From: Phascolarctos cinereus
Lineage: Eukaryota; Chordata; Mammalia; Diprotodontia; Phascolarctidae
NCBI RefSeq assembly: GCF_002099425.1
Contig: NW_018344004.1
Coordinates: 2,941,501-3,005,500 of the forward strand
DNA: 64,000 nt
Direction of reading: 5' to 3'
The notes below the pieces were generated by a model. That model worked only from the letters and a program-made list of their open reading frames with translations, searched no databases and was not told where the DNA came from. The position numbers and the translations under genes are program-made. Below are positions 11,566 to 23,055 of the stretch, in pieces; position 1 is the stretch's first letter; the number at the start of each line of letters is the position of its first letter.

Positions 11566-14090
11566 TATTTGGTCATAAAACCCTCAAAATCCAATACAGA
11601 AAGGCAAAATATTAAATGCATCTTTTTCAGATCATGATGCAATATAAATTATGTGTAATAAAGGACAATGGAAAGATAAACTAAAAATTAATTGGAAACT
11701 AAATAATCTAATCCTAAAGAACGAGTGAAGGATCACAGAAATAATCAATAACTTCATCAAAGAGAATGACAATGATGAGACAATACACCAAAACTTATGT
11801 GATGCAGCCAAAGCAGTTCTTAGGAGAAATTTTATATCTCTAAATGCTTACATGAATGAAATAGAGAAAAAGGAGATCAATGAACAGGGAATGCAACTCA
11901 AAAAGCTAGGGAAAAAAACAAATTAAAAATCCACAACTGAGTACCAAATTGGAAATCTTGAAAATCAAAGGAGAGACTAATAAAACTGAAATTAAGAAAA
12001 CCATAGAACTAATAAATGAAACTAAGAGTTGGTTTTATGAAAAAAGCAATAAAATAAATAAACCTTTGGTTAATTTGATTCAAAAAAAAAGAAAACCAAA
12101 TCACTAGTATCAAAAATGAAAAGGGTGAATTCACTACCAATGAAGAGAAAATTAAAACAATAATTAGATTTTGGCCAATTGTATGACAATAAATCTAACA
12201 AGCTAAGTGAAGTGGATGAATATTCACTAAAATATAAATTGCTCAGATTAATTAACGAGGAAATAAAATACTTGACCCCATTTCAGAAAAAGAAGTTGAA
12301 TAAGCCATCAATGAACTCCCTAAGAAAAAAACTGCCAAGGCCAGACGATTTACAACTGAATTCTACCAAACATTTAAAGAGCAAATAATTCCAATAATAT
12401 GTAAACTATTTGGAAGACCTCAAAATCAAATACAAAAAGGCAGATATATTAAATGCATCCTTTTCAGGTCATAATGAAATAAAAATAACATTCAATCAAG
12501 GGCAGTGAAAAGATAGAAAAAATTAATTGGAAACTAAATAATCTAGTCCTAAAGAATAAGTGGGTCAAAGAACAAATCACAGTAACAATAATTTCATTAA
12601 AGAGAATGACAGTGGAGAAACAACATACCAAAATTAATGGGATGTAGCCAAAGCAGTATTTAGGGGAAAATTTATTTCTCCAAATTCTTACATCAATAAA
12701 GTGGAGAAAGAGCAGATCAATGAACTGGGCAAGCAAATTGAAAAAAAAAACAACAGAAAAACAAATTAAAAAATCACAACTGCGCACCAAATTGAAAATC
12801 TTGAAAATCAAAGGAGAGACTAATAAAACTGAAATTAAGAAAACCATAGAACTAATAAATAAAACTAAAAGTTGGTTTTATGAAAAAAGCAATAAAATAG
12901 ATAGACCTTTGGTTAATTTGATTCAAAAAAAAGAAAACCAAATCACTAGTATCAAAAATAAAAAGGGTGAATTCACCACCAATGTAGAGAAAATTAAAAC
13001 AATAATTAGATTTTGGCCAATTGTATGACAATAAATCTAACAAGCTAAGTGAAGTGGATGAATATTCACTAAAATATAAATTGCTCAGATTAATCAACGA
13101 GGAAATAAAATACTTGACCCCATTTCAGAAAAAGAAGTTGAATAAGCCATCAATGAACTCCCTAAGAAAAAAACTGCCAAGGCCAGACGATTTACAACTG
13201 AATTCTACCAAACATTTAAAGAGCAAATAATTCCAATAATGTGTAAACTATTTGGAAGACCTCAAAATCAAATACAAAAAGGCAGATATATTAAATGCAT
13301 CCTTTTCAGGTCATAATGAAATAAAAATAACATTCAATCAAGGGCAGCGAAAAGACAGAAATTGGAAACTAAATAATCTAGTTCTAAAGAATAAGTGGGA
13401 AAAAGAACAAATCACAGAAACAATAATTTCATTAAAGAGAATGACAATGGAGAGACAACATACCAAAATTAATGCGATGCAGCCAAAGCAGTATTTAGGG
13501 GAAATTTTATTTCTACAAATTCTTACATCAATAAAGTGGAGAAAGAGCAGATCAATGAATTGGGCATGCAAATTGAAAAAAAAAACAGAAAAAGAATTAA
13601 AAATCCATAATTGAGCACCAATTTGAAAACCAAAGGTGACAGCAATAAAACTGGAAGTAAGAAAACTACTGCACTAATAAATAAAACCAGGAGCTGGTTT
13701 TACGGGAAAAAAATAAGATAGATAAACATTGTTTAATTTGATTTGGAAAAAAAAGAAAAAGAAAACCAAATTTCCAGTATCAAAAATGAAAAGGGTGAAT
13801 TCACCACCAATCATTAGGAAATATTTTGCCAAGTATATTATTGCAAATAAATCTGACAATCTAAGCAAAACCAATGAATATTATGAAAATATAATTCGCC
13901 CCCATTAATAGAAGAGTAAATAGAATATTTAAATAACCCTATCTTAGAAAAAGAAATTTAACAAGCCATCAGTGAACTCCCTAAGAAAAAATCCCCAGGG
14001 CCAGAATTATTTACAAGTGAATCCTAGTAAACATTTAAAGAACAATTAATTCCAATGCTGTATAAATTATTTGGAAAAACAAGCGGAGTG
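11566..14090 (+). repeat. Tandem triplication of an ~842-bp ORF2 segment
   Basis: Units run about 11566-12406, 12407-13248 and 13249-14090, with the joint at a TATTTGG shared by the endonuclease and RT ends of the unit. Unit 2 is nearly identical to unit 3 up to about 12760 and nearly identical to unit 1 after that, while units 1 and 3 differ throughout. The same 69-codon frame therefore appears at 12179-12388 and 13021-13230. The mosaic is what unequal crossing-over in a two-unit array would leave. Confidence 0.85.
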
Positions 14091-16030
14091 GAGTCTACCA
14101 AATTATCTTAAAACACAAACATGGTGCTGATACCTAAACCAGGAAGAGCCAAAACAGAGAAAGAAAATTATAGACCAATTTCCCTAATGAATATTGATAC
14201 ATAAAATTTTAAACAAAATATTAACAAGGAGATTACAGCAATATACCACAAGGATCATACACTATGACCAGGTGGGATTTATACCAGGAATGCAGGCCTG
14301 GTTCAATATCAAGAAAACTATCAGCATAATGTTGACCATATCAATAACAAAACCAATAGAAATCATATGATTATCTCAATAGATGCAGAAAGAGCTTTTG
14401 ACAAAATACACCACCCATTCCTATTAAAAACACTAGAGAACATAGAAATATACGAAGCTCTCCTTAAAATGGTAAGTAGTATTTATCTAAAACTATCAGT
14501 AAGCATTATCTGTAATGGAGACAAGCCAGAAGCCTTTCCAATAAGACCAGTGTGAAGTAAGGATGCCCATTATCACCACTATTATTCAATATTGTACTAG
14601 GAATGTTAGCTATAGCAATAAGAGAAGAAAAAGAAATTGACTAGGCAATGAAGAAACAAAATTATCACTCTTTGAATATATATGATGGTATACTCAGAGA
14701 ATCCTAGAGAATCAATTAAAAAACTACTTGAAATAATTAACTTCAGCAAAGTTTTAAGAAACTCCATTTAAAATAACTGTAGACAATATAAAATACTTGG
14801 AAGTCTACCTGCCAAGACAAACCCAGGAACTACATGAACACAATTATAAACATAATTATAAAACACTGCAAACAAACAAGATCAGATCTAAAAAAATGGA
14901 AGAATAGCAATTATTCATAGGCAGGCCAAGCCAATAAGATAAAAATGACAATTCTGCCTAAATTAATTTACTTATTCAGTGCCATACCAAACTACCAAAA
15001 AGTTATTTTATAGGCCTGAAAAAATAATAACAAAATTCATTTGGAAGAACAAAAGGTCCAGAATATCAAGAAAATTAATGAAAAAAAATGCAAAGGAAGG
15101 TGGCCTAACCATATCACTTCTCAAACTATATTATAAAGTGGTAACCATCAAAACTATCTAGTACTGGCTAAGAAATAGTGGTGGATCAGTGGAATAGATT
15201 AGGTATACAAGACACAGTTGTAAATGACCACAGTAACCTAATATTTGATAAACCCCAAGACCTCAGCTTCTGTGATAAAAACTCACTATTTGACAAAAAC
15301 TGCTCAGAAAACTAGAAATAACATGACCGAAACTTAGTATAAACCAACATCTCACCCCATATACCAAGATAAGGTCAAAACGGGTACATGATTTAGACAT
15401 AAAGAGTGACACTATAATCAAATCAGGACAGCAAAGAATAGTTTTCCTGTCAGATCTATGGAGAATGACCAAAGAAGAGATAAAGAGCATTACAAAGTAT
15501 AAAATGAATTATTTTGATTATATTAAATTAAAAAGGTTTTGCACAAACCAAACCAATGCAACCAAGATTAGAAAGAAAGCAGAAAGGTGGGAAACAATTT
15601 TTAAATCAAGTGTTTCTGACAAAGGACTCATTTCTCAAACATATAGAGAACTGAGTCAAATTTACAAGAACAGAAATCATTCCCCAATTGATAAATGGTC
15701 AAAGAATATGAATAGGCAGTTTTCAGATAAAGAAATTAAAGCTTCATATAGTCATATGAAGAAATGCTCTAAATCACTATTGATTAGAGAAATGAAGATT
15801 AAAAACAACTCTGAGGCACCACCTCACACCTATCAGACTGGCTAATATGACAGGAAAGGAAAATGATGAATAGTGGAGAGGATGTGGGAAAATTGGGATA
15901 CCAATGCTTTGTTGATGAGTTGTGAACTGATGCAACCATTCTGGAGAGCAATTTGGAACTATGGCCAAAGGGCTATAAAACTGTGCATACCCTTTGATCC
16001 AACAATAGCATTACTAAGTTTATATCCTAG

Positions 16031-16067
16031 GGAGAGACAGAAGGAGGGAGGGGGAGAGGGGGAGAGG

Positions 16068-16121
<54 letters not shown>
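16031..16121. repeat. (GA)n microsatellite inside L1
   Basis: A purine run ending in a nearly pure (AG) tract (about 16074-16121) replaces the A/G-rich 'aaagagat.aaaaaaggaaaagg' stretch that intact ORF2 copies have at this point. Confidence 0.95.
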
Positions 16122-16123
<2 letters not shown>

Positions 16124-17147
16124 CTATTTTACAAAAATATTTGTGGCAGTTCTTTTGGTGGTGGCAAAGAATTGGAAATTGAGGGGATGATCATCAATTA
16201 GGGAATGGCTGAACAAGTTGTAGTATATGATTATAATGGAATACTATTGTGGTATAAGAAATTCAGAAACACCTGGAAAGACTTACATGAACTGACGCCA
16301 AGTGAAGTAAGCAGAACCAGGGTAACACTGTATGTACACGGTAACAGCAATATTCTATAATGATCAACTGTGAATGACTTAGCTCTTCTGAGCAATACAA
16401 TAATCTGAGATAATTCCAAAGGACTCATGATGGAAAATGCTATCAATATCCAGAGAAAAAACTAATGGAGTCTGAATGCAGATCAAAGCATACTATTTTC
16501 ACTTTTTTTTGGTGGTCCTTTTCTTTTGGCCCATTTCTTCTTTCACAACACAATTAATATGGAAATATGTTTTACATGCTTGCACATACACAACCTATAT
16601 CAAATTGCTTACTATCTTAGGAAGCAATAGTAAGGGTGGGAAGGAGATAAATTGGAACTCAAAATTTTTTTAATGAACATTAAAAATTGTCTTTACATGT
16701 AATTGGAAAAATAAAATACGATAAATAAATAAATAGATGAATAAATAAATAAATTAAAAGGCTTTTCTGAAGACCATAAAAGTAAAGGGACAATTATTCT
16801 TTCCATATTTCTGTAATGTCCTTAAAAGTTATCAATTCTGAAATTTCTCTTAACAACAGGAATTAATGAAAGTGGAAGGGCATAAAGAAATTACCTATAT
16901 ATGTAGAATCACCTTAGTAATTTCAAAATAACTTATGGCATTATATAAGTATTCTGTTGAACCAAAAAGGTATGGCTGGTCTTAAATACCTCATTTTTCA
17001 ATATAAGTGCTGTGATTTCAGATGTGATTCTATTTTCTGTGATTAATTTTATGTTCAATTAGCCCTGCCCATACCAAATATCTTATTTAACAAAAAAAGA
17101 AACAACATGATTAAATGTCAACTAGCAAATATTAAATCCTTACCCCC

Positions 17148-17900
17148 ATGGTTCCCAAACTATGTGCACAGGGGTGGCACAAGGTGTTTTAAATTTTCAA
17201 GGCAAACAGTGATACTCAACATCTGTCAGACACCTTGAGAATTACTACCATGAGGTAGTTCACAGATCCAACATTAGATCAAGCTACACTGCTATTGATG
17301 ACATTCTCAAATATTTTATATACACTGTTGTTTACTGGCACTTTCAGCTATGCCAGCAACTTTTCAAGCTCTGCAAAGCTGAGTTTGCATCTGTTGCTAT
17401 TAAGAAAAAAAAAGTACCTTGTGGAAATCACCATAGAAAAGGAAATGAGGAAGGGAATGTCACATTTGATTCTAAGATTTGAGAACTTGTGCAATGCCCA
17501 GTAGGTGTATATGTCCGTCATAAGTAATTGTGGTTATTTAAGAATGAAACAGGGGCAGCTGGGTGGCACAGTAGATAGAGCACCAGCCCTGAAGTCAGGA
17601 CAACCTGAGTTCAAATGCAGCCTCAGACACATGACACTCACTAGCTGTTGACACTGGGCAAGTTACTTAACTCTGACTGCCTTGTTAAAAAAAAAAATGA
17701 AACAAAAATATAATTTTTTCTTTCAATTTATGTGTATTATTTTTTCAAATGGCTACTAAGTTGTTAGGATATATTAAGTCTTTAGGACCTAACTAGTTAG
17801 TAAACTGAACTATTAGGTATTTATTTTAGCCTAGGGTCACTATGAAGAAATTCCTGAGATGACAAGGGCACCATGAAAAATTTAAGAATCTCTGACTGAC
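17148..17900 (+). mobile_element. hAT-type DNA transposon fossil (Charlie/ZBED-like)
   Basis: The left end 'ggttcccaaactatgtg..caggggtggcac' and the right end 'gggcaccatgaaaaatttaagaatctctg' are approximate inverted repeats of the hAT kind. Between them, frames at 17295-17504 spell a diverged hAT transposase C-terminus (SVAIKKKKYLVEITIEKEM, then ILRFENLCNAQ), resembling the dimerisation region S.....KYR.RL..E.D.R......PR...L. The middle is interrupted by a SINE (17552-17695). It is broken and old. Confidence 0.55.
17552..17695 (+). repeat. Marsupial CORE-SINE with 9-bp target duplication
   Basis: It has the tRNA-derived head ggggcagctgggtggcacag, a CORE (cctcagacacatgacactcactagctg), 'gggcaagttacttaac' and an A tail. 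Flanking duplication aatgaaaca lies at 17543-17551 and 17696-17704. It sits inside the hAT fossil, hence is younger than it. Confidence 0.93.
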
Positions 17901-18517
17901 TCTACTATAAATTTATCAAACTCTAAAATCGTATTTATAATTAAAGAATACCATATCTCAAATACTTTTAAATGGCCAACAACTTTCATTTTAATAAAAT
18001 TTTAGTGAGTTATGAACCCAATTTTGCAGACTTTAACTGGAGGAATTTATATATACTCAATAAACAGAAGTATACAAACGCATGTTAATTTCACAGTTAT
18101 AACCAATATAACTCTGAATTGGCTTCCAAATCATTTTATACCTAATTTACTGAGAAAAAGTAACACATTCACAATAGCAGTTCTTTCCCATCATCTGAAA
18201 TAATGACAAAACAACATATTAACAGCACTACCTGAATGCCATGTCTACAAAGTCAAGGATTATAGCTAAAATATCTTCTCCGATGGCTCTCTCTTCTACA
18301 ATCCTCTTCTCCATCTCTACTTAGCACTAAGTGCACACACTGAACTGGACAATTGAGATTTTAAATCAAAAAGGCACATTTTTAAAAGTGTTCAGCTTAA
18401 ATATTAGACATATGATTAAAACTCATTATAGCTCAAACTATAGCACAATTATATCCATTACTATTTAAAAATCAGATACATTGAAAAATGTTTTGAAGTA
18501 AAGAACAAATTTTTTAC

Positions 18518-18602
18518 CTTTGATATCACCTCCAGCACTGAAAGCCTTTCCTCCAGCTCCCTTTATAATTATTAAAGAAGTTTCTGGCTCTTGTTCCCAT
18601 TT
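18518..18602 (-). CDS. HIBCH: HIBCH coding exon 4 (first oxyanion-hole loop)
   Basis: The acceptor ends ...GAATAG at 18603 and the donor is GTAAAA from 18517. The 85-nt exon starts in phase 0 and ends with one base of a split Val codon. It reads [20 protein letters not shown] then [20 protein letters not shown] is the HIBCH/crotonase segment that shapes the acyl-CoA pocket and the first oxyanion-hole amide; human has Cys where this copy has Ser (FCAGGD). Only 227 bp of intron separate it from exon 3. Confidence 0.96.
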
Positions 18603-18829
18603 CTATTCAAATACAAAAGAAGAAGCTAAGAATAGCAACTGACATTCATCTAATACTTTAAAGTTTCTTTTTTCTGTGTAAAAGTATAATTTTCCCGGTA
18701 TAGCATAAAGTCTTTGAAGACAAAGTCTATTTGATTTTCTTTGGCACAAAGAAAGGTATCATGGGAGAAGAGGTATATTATATTTTGAAAAATCAAAACA
18801 ATTTTTTAAAAAATAAAAGAGCTACAAAC
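18603..18829 (-). other. HIBCH intron 3 (227 bp)
   Basis: A very short intron between exons 3 and 4, in contrast to 12-24 kb neighbours. It carries no repeat. Confidence 0.9.
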
Positions 18830-18970
18830 CTTTAACTGTGAATAAATCTGTCGAAACATGGAGAGAGTCAATGAGTTCAGACTCTTTGGTCTGTTTAATG
18901 TCACCACTCCTGCACAGCCTTTTCTTTCTAATAATACTTCTGGTTCTGAGTCTGTGTGCTTAGACATTCC
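18830..18970 (-). CDS. HIBCH: HIBCH coding exon 3 (47 codons)
   Basis: Acceptor ...GTAAAG ends at 18971 after a T-rich tract. The exon is 141 nt in phase 0 at both ends, beginning [20 protein letters not shown] and continuing through [14 protein letters not shown] to RQIYSQLK. The donor is GTTTGT, weaker than the others. This is the start of the mature crotonase domain: LNRPK.LN is the family's first conserved strand-turn motif. It agrees closely with human MSKHTDAAEEVLLEKKGC...NRPKFLNALTL. Confidence 0.96.
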
Positions 18971-21145
18971 CTTTACGAACAAAAGACAAAAATTTTATGA
19001 TGGTGTTAGGGGTTTTTTTTAGTTTTGGTATGTATTACAATATAATTATTTTCTTTCCTACAATTTTGCTGGTTGTTATAAATAAATAGAATCAGGTATA
19101 CTAAATTTCACAAACTTTTCCTGAAATCTTCTGAATACTTACATTCTACAAATAAATTATTTTTCTAAAGCAAGCTATATATGGTGTAATATCTTTCATA
19201 TTTCTATTTATTGATTTATAGTATTGTATGCAATTAGGATAGTATTTGCTCCCTGGATCAGATAAACACTGAAGTATTTATGCAATTGTCTACTGCCTTA
19301 AACCCTTATAATTTGATTGTCATTTTTCATTGCTCACTAAGAGTATGACACTGGATACACTAGCACCTGTTAGGATCACAATGTGTGAACTGTAAGTCCA
19401 GAACTTTGCTGTGCTCAACTGTAGGATTTGTGGCACATTTTAACACACTCAAAACATTCCTTCTTCTAACCGCAAGGGTTACCAATATTACATGGAAAGG
19501 AATTATAGCACACGATTAAAATAAGCTTTTAAAATTCAATACTGGAATGCTAAGGAAAACTATAGGGAGAACAGCAAAGCCACACACCAAGAAACCTAAA
19601 CAAAAGGTCAAAATTACATAAAACTAAGAAATGAACCATTAATTTCTTTAAAATGTGGTTGTATACTTTAAATATTGAGGATTTTTAAAATCCCTTTTAA
19701 ATTTTAATTTTTTTTAATTGCAGAGAAAATTATAAGGGGGAATGGAAAGTAGTATTAGTGATTGCCCCCCAAAAGAAAAGAATAACAATGCAACATTTAA
19801 AAATGCACAAAAGAGTGCAACAGCATATTCAAAAAAGGATACAGATAAGCAGAACAGGCATAGTATTACCATATTATATTTATTGTATACTTTTAAAAGA
19901 ATATTTCATACAAGATATAGATTCATAATTTCATATATTAAGAAATCCAAAATCAGTCCCTAACAAATGAAAATTGTTATTATACATTCAAAAAGGCATT
20001 GAGTAATAGACTGTGCTTAATAGTACAGTATTAATATGCATGTCTAGAAAAAACTATGTTTATAGTTTCCACCACACATCTTAAAAGAATTTTCTTTGTC
20101 GCCACCTCCTCAGGAAAAAAAAAAACACATTACAAACAAAAATGTTTAAAACAGTGAGAAAGTCACAAACATTTAGATATCTCAAAGTAAGGTTTTATAG
20201 TGTATGACATGGACACAATCAAAAGGCACATTTGCCAACTGAAAAAGAAAGCCAATCTAAATAGACATGATTCAGACTACTATACAAATGCAATAGTATT
20301 TGCAATATAATTGTAAAAGAATAATCTTTGGAATTAGGTGTATTCTAATTTAATTAATTAGGTTTACAAGATCAAGATAAGTACCAGATACCACCCATTC
20401 TTTCCTCACACAAAACACCATTAAGTACAGCCAAGTATAACTAGAAAGGGTGTGTATGTGTGTGTGTGTGTGCACCACACTCTTTTCCAACAAGCCCTAA
20501 CACCACCACCTCGCCATCCTACAGTAAGTAACCAGTCTCTTCCACTGTAAACCCTGCTTTTAGCCTCAGGAAAAGCAACACCAGCAACACCTCCTTTTCT
20601 ACTAGGAGCCCTACTTGTCACCTACCTCTGAGAAGCTCTCCCTAAGGCTAAACACCTACCAGTTAAACAGGGCTCCCCCATACCAATCAGGCCACTAGGA
20701 GTTCCAATTCTCACTTCTGCACAAAACCAAAGTATCCCACTCTAATTTGAAACAGTAGCTCAAACTTACACTTCAGCCACAACTGCCAGAACCTCCCTGC
20801 GTACAAGTCCCTTCTCTGAAAAGAAAAATCAGTAATAAAGTTGTTGTTGTTGAACGTAATCCCAAGAATTTCTGTAGCATGAAGAGCTATGGGATGAAAT
20901 CCTTCTTAAGTCCAAGTAGAAGCATCAAAAGACAAGATAGAAGCACTAAAGGAAAAACTAAGTTGAATAATGTATTAAAAGAATATATTAAGAAGGACAG
21001 TATTCTCACAGTGAAGACAGAGCCAACCTCAGTTTCAGAAAAAGCAGAGTTCAAGTCCCACCTATAACACATACTAAGCACACTGCTTCACTTTGTACCT
21101 CCCCTGGCTACTCAACTTTCTAACGTTCTTCTTACCTTTGAGATT
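18971..21145. other. HIBCH intron 2, left part; few repeats
   Basis: AT-rich DNA with no recognised gene. A (TG)n run lies at about 20449-20474. The stretch 20460-20830 is slightly richer in C. No transposon family was named except the L1 piece that follows. Confidence 0.45.
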
Positions 21146-21345
21146 TAAACTTAGAAGCTCTGAGTTAGAGGGTATGGACATTTTAATCACTTTATTTGCA
21201 TGATTCTAAACTGCTTTCCAAAATGACTGTACTGATTCACAGCTCTGCCAACACTATATTACTGTTCTCATCTTTCCACAACCACTCCAATATTGACTAC
21301 TCTAATATTTTGTCATCTTTCTTAATTTGCAAGGTGTGAGGTGGA
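21146..21345 (-). repeat. Old L1 ORF2 fragment
   Basis: On the minus strand this matches the C-terminal part of L1 ORF2 (read on plus: aaactgctttccaaaatg..tg, cacagctctgccaacac, ttccacaacc.ctccaat, caaggtgtgaggtgg). It is considerably more diverged than the other L1 copies of the window. Confidence 0.7.
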
Positions 21346-23055
21346 TGCTAAGGGGATGGTTGGGTATTTTTTCCTAAAGTAGACAAGATTTGTGAGTACA
21401 CAAGAAAAGACCCTAACTATGAATGACAAAAACATATATTTATTAAGCTACAGAATTATAAAGACAAAAAATTCTCAAACTGTAAAATAATTATATTTAT
21501 TTAAAAAGCAATTAAAATAACAGTGAACTTTTCAAAAAAGGAGGAAACATTAAAATGGGATTAAAAATAAGGATGTGGGGCAGAGCTAAGATGGCAGAAT
21601 AAAAGCAGTGACTTTTTGAGCTCTCCCCCAAACCCCTTCAAATACCTGTTAAAAAATGGCTCCAAACAAATTCTAGAGCAGCAGAACCCACAAAAAGACA
21701 GAATGAAACAAACTTCCAGCCCAAGATAACTTGGATGGTTGATTGGAAAGGTCTATTGCACCAGGCTAGGAGAGGAGTACAGTTCAGCATGGGCGTGAAG
21801 GCAAAAACCAAGACTCAGTGAATCTGAAGCAGGCCTCAGGGGACTGAATCAAGGGGAGCTGTGGTGGTTTCCAGACTTCTCAACCCACAAATGCCAAAGA
21901 CAACTTAGAAGGTCAGTAGGAAAGGTTTGTTGGACCACAGTGAGAGGAAAGCTTGGTTCGGCCCCAATCCCAGCACAACCCTTGGGCAGTGGATGTTTCC
22001 AGAGCCCTTAGCCTACAGGAGAGGGAATTGATAAGAGGAGGATTGCAGGGATCTCTCTGCTCGTGCTGAGGCAGGAATCTCTTGCTTTGCCCTTGCCTGG
22101 ATCTGGGTCACAGCTCTGGGTGGTGGTTTTGGGGCAAGAAGGAGCACTGGCTTGGTACAGCTTGTGGTGGCAGGAGAGAGGGAATCCTCCTCACAGTTCC
22201 AGTGCAGAACTCATAGACCAGAGCACAGGCCAGGAAAGGAGTAAACACCTCACCCTTGATCATAACACCTTGGAAGAACTGAAAATTTACAGGTCCCTAG
22301 TAGTATCTCTGAAAACAGCTGCACAAAACCCCTGAAGCTTGGGACAGTACATTCTCCACACTGGAAGCAGACCCCTACCTTAACAAAGAGTTTAAAACTC
22401 AAATAATTGGCTGAGAACATGAGCAAACTGCACAAAAAAAGTCAGACCACAGAATCTTTCTTTGGTGACAAAGAAGATCAAAACATACAACCAGAAGAAG
22501 ACAACAAAGTCAAAGCTCCTACATCCAAAGCCTCCAAAAAAAATACGAATTGTTCCCAGGCCATGGAAGAGCTCAAAAGGATTTTGAGAAGCAAGTAAGA
22601 AAAGTAGAGGAAAAAGTGAGAAGAGAAATGAGAGTGATGCAAGAAATTATGAAAAACAAGTCAACAGCTTGCTAAAGGAGACTCCAAAAAAAACCTGAAG
22701 AAAATACCTTAAAAAAATAGCAAAATGGCAAAAGAGGTCCAAAAAGACAATGAGGAGAAGAACGCCTTAAAAAGCAGAATTGGCCAAATGGAAAAGGAAG
22801 TCCAAAAGCTCACTGAAGAAAATACTTCCTTAAAAATTAGAAGGGAGCAAATGGAAGCTAATGACTTTATGAGAAATCAAGACATTGTGAAACAAAACCA
22901 AAAGAATGAAAAAAATAGAAGTCAACGTGAAATACCTCACTGGAAAAACAACTGACCTGGAAAATAGATCCAGGAGAGATAATTTAAAAATCACTGGACT
23001 ATCTGAAAGCCATGATCAAAAAAAGAGCCTAGACATCATCTTTCAAGAAATTATC

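Larger units (their letters stand above)
10445..16755 (+). repeat. L1 (marsupial), truncated before ORF2, with rearranged ORF2
   Basis: It begins in the inter-ORF region (aaactgtttac...), passes the purine-rich stretch, and opens ORF2 near 10965 (aactgtgaatgtgaatggg, the endonuclease start). RT-domain phrases follow (ISIDAERAFDKIHHPFLLKT at 14373ff), then the C-terminal region, 3'UTR and an (AAAT)n-rich end. ORF2 is broken by many stops and shifts. Inside it an ~842-bp segment is present three times. Antisense to HIBCH. Confidence 0.9.

Noticed and set aside
12179-13230. Two identical 69-residue frames (12179-12388 and 13021-13230), tempting as a duplicated small gene
   Set aside because: They lie in the ORF2 RT region of L1 and are identical because of the tandem segment duplication.
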